The position numbers and the translations under genes are program-made. Below the pieces are notes generated by a model, which did no database searches, had not been told where the DNA came from, and saw only the letters and a list, made by a program, of their open reading frames with translations. From Rufibacter sediminis (GTDB lineage: Bacteria > Bacteroidota > Bacteroidia > Cytophagales > Hymenobacteraceae), in assembly GCF_014269285.1 (NCBI RefSeq), contig NZ_JACOAF010000030.1, forward strand, positions 124,001 through 188,000: a stretch of DNA of 64,000 nt, written 5' to 3'. Shown here one piece after another: positions 35,694 to 43,096 of this stretch (the stretch's first letter is position 1; the number at the start of each line of letters is the position of its first letter).

Positions 35694-35971
35694 CAGCGCT
35701 TCTTTCACCCATTTGTCATCCTGAAAGGATCTTGGGCGCGAACGGCAGCAGCGTTTAAAACCGGCTTTTCTATTTGCGCCTTTGTTGGTGTTATCACCAA
35801 CAAGCCTTAGGGCAGCTATTGGCAAGGCCAGCGTTCAACTGCTGCTTGGTGATAACACCAACCAGGGCACCATTCGCCCGCAAGATTTTCCAGGATGACA
35901 GGGAGGTTTTTAATTATTACGCTATCTTAATTTAGTCTAGCAGCGAACATCCAGCTACTAGCATCTACACT
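35651..35971. other. Intergenic stretch with repeats only
   Basis: No gene is seen. It contains the inverted repeat at the M16 stop and a second, roughly 190-base element with terminal inverted repeats at 35713-35903 before ispF. Confidence 0.7.
35713..35903. repeat. About 190-base element with terminal inverted repeats (MITE-like)
   Basis: The ends TGTCATCCTGAAAGGATCTT and AAGATTTTCCAGGATGACA are inverted copies about 30 bases long. Inside, TTGGTGTTATCACCAA and TTGGTGATAACACCAA form a second inverted pair. It has no coding capacity, and I see no flanking target duplication. Confidence 0.65.
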
Positions 35972-36454
35972 ATGAGCTTTAACATTAGAACCGGCTTCGG
36001 CTATGACGTGCACCAGTTGCAGGAAGGATTGGACTTCTGGCTAGGCGGCATCAAAGTACCCCACACTCACGGTGCCCTGGGCCACTCAGACGCCGATGTC
36101 CTGATCCACGTTATCTGCGATGCCCTGCTGGGTGCCGCCAACCTGCGCGACATCGGGTTCCACTTCTCAGACAAAGACCCGCAGTACAAGGGCATCGACA
36201 GCAAGATCCTGCTGCGCGAGGTCATGAAGCTGATCCGGGAGAAAGGCTATGAAGTGGGCAACATTGACTCTACCATCTGCCTGCAGGAGCCCAAGGTGAA
36301 CCCGCACATCCCGGCCATGAAAATGTGTCTGGCGCAGGTGATGGGCATTCCGGAGGACGATATCTCCATCAAGGCCACCACCACCGAGCAGCTGGGCTTT
36401 GTGGGCAAGAAAGAAGGCGTGGCCGCCTACGCTACCGTCCTGATCCACAAATAG
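35972..36454 (+). CDS. ispF: 2-C-methyl-D-erythritol 2,4-cyclodiphosphate synthase
   Basis: IspF makes the cyclodiphosphate intermediate of the MEP isoprenoid pathway in the cytoplasm as a homotrimer. The 160-residue product has the metal ligands Asp12 and His14 (GYDVHQL), HSDADVLIHVICDALLGA, GDIGFHF-like DIGFHFSDKDPQYKG, and the C-terminal KATTTEQLGFVGKKEGVAAYA. Length and motifs are typical. Other MEP genes are not nearby. A repeat-rich gap lies upstream. Confidence 0.96.
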   Translation: MSFNIRTGFGYDVHQLQEGLDFWLGGIKVPHTHGALGHSDADVLIHVICDALLGAANLRDIGFHFSDKDPQYKGIDSKILLREVMKLIREKGYEVGNIDSTICLQEPKVNPHIPAMKMCLAQVMGIPEDDISIKATTTEQLGFVGKKEGVAAYATVLIHK

Positions 36455-36479
36455 CCGCTCATCTGGCAAGACTTAGGCT

Positions 36480-36521
36480 TCGTTTTTGCCTTTGTTTCGC
36501 AAAAATGGCCCTAAAACAGCT
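36480..36521. repeat. Dispersed inverted repeat, imperfect copy
   Basis: TCGTTTTTGCCTTTG and CAAAAATGGCCCTAAAAC lie between ispF and the M28 peptidase gene. Confidence 0.5.
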
Positions 36522-36588
36522 ATCGTTTGTTCGTTACCCGAAAATTCAGTAGCATTAAGGTCTTATATCAGTACAACAAACAATCTCA

Positions 36589-38244
36589 ATGAAAAAGCAT
36601 TTGTACACGTTGGGCATGGCCGCCGCTTTCCTGTCGGCTTGTTCTTCGTCCCAAACTCCTTCGGCGTCCAACACCGGGGGTGCTACCGCGGGTAGCAGTG
36701 CCGCGGCCGGTTCCGGTGCCCTTGCCGCTAACCCCACGCAGTACGCCAACACCATCACCGCCGCCGACATGGAGAAATACCTGCGCGTGCTGGCCTCCGA
36801 TTCTCTGGAAGGCCGCGAAACCGGTGAGCGCGGACAGAAAATGGCGGCTGAGTACATCGCCAACCACTTCAAGGCAAACGGCGTTCCGGGCCCGGTAAAA
36901 ACAGGCTCTAATCCTTATTATCAAACGTTTGACCTGGAGAAAAGCACCTGGGGCGAAGGCTACGTGACCGTGGGTTCCAAGCGGTTCACCATGGGCAAAG
37001 ACTTTTTCGTGCTGGGCGCCTCGCCGTACCAGAACGAGGAAACCGCGCAGGTGGTGTTTGCCGGCTACGGCATTGACGAATCGGCGTACTCAGACTACAC
37101 CAACCTGGACGTGACCGGCAAAGCCGTGGTCGTGCTGGCCGGCGAGCCGAAGAAAGCCGATGGCAAGTACCTCCTCAGCGGCACCGACAAAATGAGCACA
37201 TGGAGCCAGGACGCCCGCACCAAAGCCGCCGCCGCCACCAAGAAAGGCGCGAAGAGCGTGTTGGTGGTAATGGGTACTACGGATGCCGAGTTCCAGCAGA
37301 TGACCGCCCGCTACGCCGGCATGTTGACGCGTCCGTCCATCGGGTTCGGGACCTCTACCGCCGCGCCGCGTGCCGCCAACATTTACGTGTCGCCTTCTAT
37401 GGCTGCCGCTTTGTTGAACACCAAGCCTGAGCAACTGGCTTCTTACGGAGCCTCGGTCTCCAAAGCTGGCAAAGTAGTGGCCTCGCCGTACAAAGCGGCT
37501 ACCAACGTGAAAATCAAAACGGCCCGCAACAAGCAGCCGCTCCCTACCGAGAACGTGTTGGGTTACATTGAGGGCTCTGACCTGAAAGACCAACTCATTG
37601 TCATCAGCTCGCACTATGACCACGAAGGCATCAAAGACGGCAAGGTGTACAACGGCGCCAACGACGATGGCTCCGGCACCATGGCGGTGATGGAACTGGC
37701 CCAGGCCTTCGCGCAGGCGAAGAAAAACGGCCACGGACCGCGCCGCAGCATCCTGTTCCTGACGGTAACCGCCGAGGAAAAAGGCCTGCTGGGTTCTGAG
37801 TACTACACTGAAAACCCAATTTTCCCGCTGGAGAACACCGTAGCTGACCTGAACATTGACATGATTGGCCGACATGACAAAGAGCACGAAGGCAAGCCAG
37901 ACTACATCTACGTGATCGGGTCAGACAAGCTTTCCTCAGAATTGCACGCGATTTCTGAAAACGCCAATAAAACGTACACGAACATCGACCTGGACTATAC
38001 CTTCAATGACCCCAACGACCCGAACCGGTTCTACTATCGTTCAGACCACTATAACTTCGCGAAGCACAAAATTCCCGTTGCCTTCTACTTCAACGGCGTG
38101 CACGAAGATTACCACCAGCCCACCGATGACGTGGAGAAGATCAACTTCCAGTCCGCTGAGAAAGTGGCCCGCCTGGTGTTCTACACCGCTTGGGACCTGG
38201 CCAACCGCACCGAGCGCATCAAAGTAGACAGCAATAAGAAATAA
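36589..38244 (+). CDS. M28 family metallopeptidase, lipoprotein
   Basis: The 551-residue lipoprotein (Cys18 after AAAFLSAC) has a disordered Ser/Ala/Gly-rich linker. A protease-associated-type domain at about 140-310 is followed by an M28 peptidase domain with two-zinc ligands: SSHYDHEG, NGANDDGSG, VTAEEKGLLGS, LNIDMIGR and the last His near VHEDYHQPTDD. Such enzymes remove N-terminal amino acids from peptides outside the cytoplasm. It has its own strong terminator. Confidence 0.92.
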   Translation: MKKHLYTLGMAAAFLSACSSSQTPSASNTGGATAGSSAAAGSGALAANPTQYANTITAADMEKYLRVLASDSLEGRETGERGQKMAAEYIANHFKANGVPGPVKTGSNPYYQTFDLEKSTWGEGYVTVGSKRFTMGKDFFVLGASPYQNEETAQVVFAGYGIDESAYSDYTNLDVTGKAVVVLAGEPKKADGKYLLSGTDKMSTWSQDARTKAAAATKKGAKSVLVVMGTTDAEFQQMTARYAGMLTRPSIGFGTSTAAPRAANIYVSPSMAAALLNTKPEQLASYGASVSKAGKVVASPYKAATNVKIKTARNKQPLPTENVLGYIEGSDLKDQLIVISSHYDHEGIKDGKVYNGANDDGSGTMAVMELAQAFAQAKKNGHGPRRSILFLTVTAEEKGLLGSEYYTENPIFPLENTVADLNIDMIGRHDKEHEGKPDYIYVIGSDKLSSELHAISENANKTYTNIDLDYTFNDPNDPNRFYYRSDHYNFAKHKIPVAFYFNGVHEDYHQPTDDVEKINFQSAEKVARLVFYTAWDLANRTERIKVDSNKK

Positions 38245-38302
38245 GCGGAGCTTATTTCAGTTCTGAGTCTGGAGTGCTGAGTTATAACACGCTGGATTCA
38301 GG

Positions 38303-38351
38303 AAGAAACAAAAAAAGGAGAGGCGACGGTCTCTCCTTTTTTTGTTTCTTC
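38303..38351 (+). terminator. 20-bp hairpin terminator after the M28 gene
   Basis: Arms AAGAAACAAAAAAAGGAGAG and complement close on GCGACGGT, with A and T tracts inside the stem. Confidence 0.85.
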
Positions 38352-38471
38352 TTCTCCGCTGGTATAAGCCTGATTCAGATGATTCTCTGTATCTTAATCA
38401 AAATTATAGCCGATATCCTCCATTGCCACAACAGCTTACCTGTAGAGCGATGGTAATCTATAGCGTAAAGT

Positions 38472-39689
38472 ATGTCCCCATTTCATAAAAGAATTTATTC
38501 TGGAATCAGCTTAGTCTTGCTCCTTTTCGGCTGCCTCTTTCAGGTGCAAGCCCAGAAGAAACCAGGCATTGCCTTTCTAGCTGCCTCCTCCTGGGAGAAA
38601 GTGCTTGCCAAAGCCAAACAAGAGCGGAAAGCTGTTTTCCTGTATGTGTCAACGCCCGGTTGCCGGCATTGCGCGCACATGGAGAAAGACATCTTCCCGA
38701 TGCCGGAAGTTGCCCGCTTCTACAACGCCACGTTTGTAAGCCATAAGATCAACATTGAAGACAAAGCGCAGGGAGAAGCCCTGGCGAAACAGTACGGCAT
38801 CACAGCCTATCCCACTTACCTGTATCTGAGCAAAGACGGAGAACTTTTGCACCAGAGCGGCGGCAGCAAACCTGCGGCGGAATTCATCTTAGACGGTAAA
38901 AATGCTTTCGACCCTACCAAAGCCCTCCTCTCCCTCAAAAGAAGGTATGATACCGGCGACAGGTCCCCTTCCCTCCTGTTCCATTACAGCAATGCCTTAA
39001 ACCTGGCTCACCAGGCCAACAGCCCGAAGGAAACCGTAGTGGCAGAATACCTGGCCACCCAAACACCCCAGCAACTAGCGTCTGAAGAGAACCTACGCTA
39101 TCTCTTCTCCCAATACCTGGGTTTCCACTCCCCTGCCACGCAGTATTTTCTACGGAACCAACCTCGGTTTTCGCCTTTGTTCAAAGAAGAAGAAGTGGCC
39201 CATAAGGCCAAAAGGATTATCACCAACACCGCCCAACACGCCGGCACGCAAAACGATACGCGTTTGCTCCAGGAGGTAAAGCACGCCATTGCCGCCCATT
39301 TCAAAGACACTAGTCAACTCTCGGCTCTGACCACCATCTACTTTTACGCCGGTCGGCACGACTGGCTCCCCTATGCCAAAGCGACATTAGAGTACAGCCA
39401 GACGAAAGCAAACGGTGATTGGCAAACCTTGTACGAAAGCGCCATGTACCTGAATGCCTTCGCCGAGGACAAAGAAGCGCTTAGCCTCGGGGCAAAGATC
39501 ATGCAGCAGGTTATTCCCTTGCATAAGAATTACGAGAACCTTTACCTGTATGCCCAACTCCTGCAAAAAACCGGCAACTACTCCTTAGCGCTGCAAACAG
39601 CCAAAGAAGCCATCGCCGTGGCGGCACAACACAATGAAGACTCCCGCCAGGCCAGAGACCTGCAAATGAAGCTGGAATCCCGGAAATAA
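38472..39689 (+). CDS. Exported thioredoxin-domain protein with TPR-like C-terminus
   Basis: The 405-residue protein has a signal peptide (cut after VQA-Q) and a thioredoxin fold at about 35-150. The CRHC redox pair is at 64-67 (STPGCRHCAHME) and the cis-Pro at YGITAYPTYLYL. The remaining 250 residues are helical repeats of TPR type (ALTTIYFYAGRHDWL, ENLYLYAQLLQKTGNYSLAL). It probably acts in periplasmic disulfide reduction or protein folding; the partner is unknown. Confidence 0.88.
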   Translation: MSPFHKRIYSGISLVLLLFGCLFQVQAQKKPGIAFLAASSWEKVLAKAKQERKAVFLYVSTPGCRHCAHMEKDIFPMPEVARFYNATFVSHKINIEDKAQGEALAKQYGITAYPTYLYLSKDGELLHQSGGSKPAAEFILDGKNAFDPTKALLSLKRRYDTGDRSPSLLFHYSNALNLAHQANSPKETVVAEYLATQTPQQLASEENLRYLFSQYLGFHSPATQYFLRNQPRFSPLFKEEEVAHKAKRIITNTAQHAGTQNDTRLLQEVKHAIAAHFKDTSQLSALTTIYFYAGRHDWLPYAKATLEYSQTKANGDWQTLYESAMYLNAFAEDKEALSLGAKIMQQVIPLHKNYENLYLYAQLLQKTGNYSLALQTAKEAIAVAAQHNEDSRQARDLQMKLESRK

Positions 39690-39704
39690 CGACTCTTACC
39701 CGGC

Positions 39705-39746
39705 AGCTGTTTTGGCCCTGTTTTCAGAAAAAGCCCCTTTAAACGC
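39705..39746. repeat. Dispersed inverted repeat, imperfect copy
   Basis: AGCTGTTTTGGCCCTGTTTTC and GAAAAAGCCCCTTTAAAC follow the thioredoxin-domain gene. Confidence 0.55.
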
Positions 39747-39874
39747 ATAGCTTCTTCCTGTTTTCCGTTAGAAGTGCAGGAAAGGAACCTGATCAAATCA
39801 GGGAAGCGCCAAGGCGATGCCTGAATCTTGCCATGCGTTTGCGCTTACCATGCCTATTTGCGGCAAAGGTTCGT

Positions 39875-39882
39875 TAATTTTG
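39875..39882 (+). promoter_or_regulatory. -7-like box upstream of lutB
   Basis: TAATTTTG is an exact TAnnTTTG match, 64 bases before the lutB start. A TTTG lies 14 bases upstream, closer than the 16 seen at other promoters here. Confidence 0.4.
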
Positions 39883-39946
39883 CAGTGGCTCTATTTATCT
39901 GTAGCTTGGCCAAATAGAGCTTTCTCACCTATACCGGAGAACACAC

Positions 39947-41329
39947 TTGAGCACTAAACTGAAACAGTTTCTGCTGGACGCAGAAGATAAAGCCTTTGAC
40001 CTGGAGCACCGGCAGAAGATTCGCTTCAACATTGGCAAATACAACGCCGCCGTGCAGAACGGCATGAGCGCCTACGAGCACCATGAACTGGCGCGGGAGC
40101 GGGCCTCATTTCTCAAAACCCAGACCATCAACAACCTGGACAAGTACCTGGTGGAGTTTGAGAACAACTTCAGCAAACGGGGCGGAAAAGTGATCTGGGC
40201 GCAGAACGCTGAGGAAGCCCTGCGCGAGATTGGCACCATCATGAAGCGCAAGCGCGCCAAATCAGTGGTGAAGTCCAAGTCCATGAGTACCGAGGAAATC
40301 CACCTGAACGATTTTCTGGAGAAGAACGGCGTGGAAACCGTGGAGACGGACCTGGGCGAGTACATTGTGCAGCTGGCCGGTCAGCGGCCGTACCACATTG
40401 TGACCCCCGCCATGCACATGTCCAAGAAGGACATTTCGGAGCTGTTTTCTGAAAAACTGGGCATTCCGCCCACCGATGACGCCCAGCAACTGGTGCTCAC
40501 CGCCCGAAAACTGCTGCGCGAGAAATATACGCAGGCCGAGGTTGGTATCAGCGGCGCCAACTTCCTGATCGCGGACATCGGCGGCATCGCCGTGACCGAG
40601 AACGAAGGGAATGCGCGCCTCTCCACCACCTTCCCCAAAACGCACATCGCCATTGTGGGCATCGAGAAGCTGATTCCGTCCATGCTGGACCTGGATTTGT
40701 TCTGGCCTTTGCTCAGCACCAGCGGTACCGGCCAAAACGTGACCATCTACAACACCATTCTCACTGGTCCGCGCCAGCCCACCGAGAAAGACGGCCCCGA
40801 GGAGATGTACGTGGTACTGCTGGACAACGGCCGCACGAACCTCTTGGCCCAACCAGAGCAGCGCGAAGCCCTGAACTGCATCCGGTGCGGGGCTTGCCTC
40901 AACGTGTGCCCGGTGTACAAGAACATTGGCGGCCATACCTATGAAACTACTTACAGCGGGCCCATTGGCTCGGTGATTACGCCGCACCTGGCGGGCATGG
41001 AAGAACACAAACACCTGAGCTACGCCAGCTCGCTGTGCGGCGCCTGTACCAGCGTGTGCCCGGTGAAGATCAACCTGCACAACCTGCTTTTGCTCAACCG
41101 CAGACAGAGCGTAGACGAAGGCCTGGTGGACAAGAACGAGAAACTGGCTTTTAGATTCTGGGCGAAAGGCATGCAAAATCGCAGGCTCCTGAACTTCGCG
41201 CCGGCCTCGGTCAAGAACTTCGTTCTGGGGCACGTGCAGAAAGAGACCTGGAGCAAACGCCGCGAACCGCTGGTAGCCGCCCCGCTTTCGTTTAATGAGA
41301 TGTGGCGAAAACAACGCAAAAACTCCTAG
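39947..41329 (+). CDS. lutB: LutB/LldF-type L-lactate oxidation iron-sulfur protein
   Basis: LutB works with LutA and LutC to oxidise L-lactate to pyruvate. The 460-residue product has the LUD-type N-terminal domain (GISGANFLIADIGGIAVTENEG, a family signature) and two 4Fe-4S clusters: CIRCGACLNVCPVY and CGACTSVCPVKI. It uses a TTG start (39947) preceded by GGAG at a good distance, and no ATG serves better. lutA and lutC are not adjacent. It ends at a terminator, convergent with 41426. Confidence 0.92.
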   Translation: MSTKLKQFLLDAEDKAFDLEHRQKIRFNIGKYNAAVQNGMSAYEHHELARERASFLKTQTINNLDKYLVEFENNFSKRGGKVIWAQNAEEALREIGTIMKRKRAKSVVKSKSMSTEEIHLNDFLEKNGVETVETDLGEYIVQLAGQRPYHIVTPAMHMSKKDISELFSEKLGIPPTDDAQQLVLTARKLLREKYTQAEVGISGANFLIADIGGIAVTENEGNARLSTTFPKTHIAIVGIEKLIPSMLDLDLFWPLLSTSGTGQNVTIYNTILTGPRQPTEKDGPEEMYVVLLDNGRTNLLAQPEQREALNCIRCGACLNVCPVYKNIGGHTYETTYSGPIGSVITPHLAGMEEHKHLSYASSLCGACTSVCPVKINLHNLLLLNRRQSVDEGLVDKNEKLAFRFWAKGMQNRRLLNFAPASVKNFVLGHVQKETWSKRREPLVAAPLSFNEMWRKQRKNS

Positions 41330-41335
41330 AAACAG

Positions 41336-41367
41336 AAAACGCCTTCCAGATTCGGAAGGCGTTTTTG
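41336..41367 (+). terminator. Terminator after lutB
   Basis: A 12-bp stem AAAACGCCTTCC / GGAAGGCGTTTT is followed by a T run. Confidence 0.88.
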
Positions 41368-41425
41368 TTGGTAAGTTGTTACCGCCTGTTGACGGCCTAA
41401 AAAGGCCACGCCAGCAAGCCAACGC

Positions 41426-41662
41426 TTAGCGGGCAGCTATTGACTGGAAGAAGGACTTCTTTTTACGGGTAGAAGTGGCACGCTTCTTTACATAACTTCC
41501 ATTGTTCCGTTTGATCTGCTTGTATCTGGCCATAGACCCTTTTTTCTTTTTGAAGAAGGGAAGCCCTTCACCGGCAAGAGCTGAATCTGACGCAGCAGAC
41601 GCGACAGGGGAGAAAGAAACCGCAAAAGCGCAAAGCATTAAAGTAAGTAAATACTTCTTCAT
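41426..41662 (-). CDS. Small Lys-rich exported protein
   Basis: The 78-residue product has a signal peptide (MKKYLLTLMLCAFAVSF... cut near ASA-A) and a basic mature part (LPFFKKKKGSMARYKQIK, KKRATSTRKKKSFF). It resembles the Lys-rich exported proteins at 31463 and 31795 in build. No function is known. It is convergent with lutB. Confidence 0.7.
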   Translation of the reverse strand: MKKYLLTLMLCAFAVSFSPVASAASDSALAGEGLPFFKKKKGSMARYKQIKRNNGSYVKKRATSTRKKKSFFQSIAAR

Positions 41663-41777
41663 GAGGAGCGTGTTAGTTTAGTTATATAATAGTGTATTTA
41701 TACTCAAAACTATAGCTAAAGTTTAACTATACCAAGTATTAGTTTAAACCAAATAACACATTCCTGTTAACATACAA

Positions 41778-42854
41778 TTAGATACGCTTCAGTGCCTGTA
41801 CTAAAATTTCTACTTCCTGTTCTAAAACAGCCGGAAAATTGGCGATTCTGATCTGTTTGTCTTTAAATGCCCCATACCCGCTGCCTACTACAATTCCTTG
41901 TTTTTTTACTATCGAAATAATTTCAGCGGCGGGGCGGTCCAGCACATCGGCCACCACTACCGTGGGAGATCTATGCGTTTTCTCCTGCACGAACGGCGAG
42001 AACAAAGCACTCTCCTCCAGAAAGGAATAAAGCTGTTGCGCCTTGGCCTCCGTCTCGCGCCGGATCACCTCTACGCCTTTGGCCAGCATGTCTTCCACCA
42101 CGTGCGCCAGCAGGTAAATGTCCAGCACATTGGGCGTGCTGGGCGTCTGAAACTGCTGGTACTGCTCTTGCAGCGAAGCAAGACTGTGGTGCCCGCCAGT
42201 ATATTGCTTTCCTTCCAGAGAAGCGGCTTTCTGGCGGCAACGCTCATTCACCAGCCACACCCCAAGGCCGGCCGGCAAACCAAACCCCTTCTGCACCGAG
42301 AAGAACGCCATGTCAATTTTAGAAAAGTCCAGCGCCGCATACGGAGCCCCGGATACGATGTCCACGGAGATCAACGGCTCAGGATAGCGCTGGCGCAGGG
42401 CATGAATGTCTTCTACCGGCATGCACACCCCGGAACTGGTTTCGTTCTGGGTGATGGCCAGCAACTCTGTCCCGTCGGGCACCTGCACATCCTCCAGGGA
42501 AAATCCCTGCCCGAAGGGCACCTGCAACACCTGCGCGTTCCGGCCCAGCCACTTGGCATGGTCCAGGTACTTTTTGGAGAAGGAGCCGTTCACCAGGTGG
42601 TAAGTATTTTGCGCCGTGAGGCTCTGCAGGCTGCGCTCCCAGATCTCCGTGGCCGAGCCGGTGAAGTAAATGGAATAATCATCGGGTAGCTGGAACAGCG
42701 CCCGCAACCCGGCATCGGCGCGGCGGTACAGATCTTTGAACGCCTGGCTCCGGTGCGACTGGGAGAACACCTGCTGCTCTAACGCATTTTGCAAATGACC
42801 TGCCACTGTGGGGTACAGTTGCGCCGGGCCGGGAGTGAAATAAACAGAAGCCAT
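41778..42854 (-). CDS. serC: Class V aminotransferase, phosphoserine aminotransferase-like
   Basis: SerC converts 3-phosphohydroxypyruvate to phosphoserine with PLP. The 358-residue product has a SerC/alanine-glyoxylate aminotransferase-type core: FTPGPAQLYP at the start, HRSQAFKDLY, TGSATEIWE, NETSSGV, SVDIVSGAP and the PLP Lys189 in FFSVQKGFGLPAGLG. The family alone does not fix the substrate, but the next gene on the same strand encodes a SerB-SerA fusion. That makes serine biosynthesis the best reading. Confidence 0.85.
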   Translation of the reverse strand: MASVYFTPGPAQLYPTVAGHLQNALEQQVFSQSHRSQAFKDLYRRADAGLRALFQLPDDYSIYFTGSATEIWERSLQSLTAQNTYHLVNGSFSKKYLDHAKWLGRNAQVLQVPFGQGFSLEDVQVPDGTELLAITQNETSSGVCMPVEDIHALRQRYPEPLISVDIVSGAPYAALDFSKIDMAFFSVQKGFGLPAGLGVWLVNERCRQKAASLEGKQYTGGHHSLASLQEQYQQFQTPSTPNVLDIYLLAHVVEDMLAKGVEVIRRETEAKAQQLYSFLEESALFSPFVQEKTHRSPTVVVADVLDRPAAEIISIVKKQGIVVGSGYGAFKDKQIRIANFPAVLEQEVEILVQALKRI

Positions 42855-42957
42855 AGTTGATGGAGTGAATGAATGGTTGAGCGATGGATTAAATAAAAGA
42901 AGGAGCCTTCTATCTCCTGAAACTTAAATATTGGGAAGAAAGGCAGCTGAAAAGCAA

Positions 42958-43003
42958 GAGCCGTTTTGATGCCATTTCCTGGAAAACAGCTTTAAAACGG
43001 CTC
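42958..43003. repeat. Dispersed inverted repeat, imperfect copy
   Basis: GAGCCGTTTTGATGCC and GCTTTAAAACGGCTC arms enclose a shorter ATTTCC/GGAAAAC centre, between serC and the SerB-SerA gene. Confidence 0.75.
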
Positions 43004-43030
43004 TTGCACTTTATATCTACCTCTGGCGTA

Positions 43031-43068
43031 CGTTTAGGGCCCATTTTCCTGAAAACAGCCCTAAAACT
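43031..43068. repeat. Dispersed inverted repeat, near-perfect copy
   Basis: CGTTTAGGGCCCATTTTC and GAAAACAGCCCTAAAAC form the second copy in the same gap, next to the end of the SerB-SerA gene. Confidence 0.75.
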
Positions 43069-43096
43069 ACCAGACAATTCTACTACTTGCTACTCT

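Noticed and set aside
35713-35903. Insertion sequence
   Set aside because: It has inverted ends but no transposase coding capacity, so I call it only a MITE-like repeat.
40262-41422. 386-residue minus-strand frame inside lutB
   Set aside because: It is a shadow of lutB; no domain, and poor composition.
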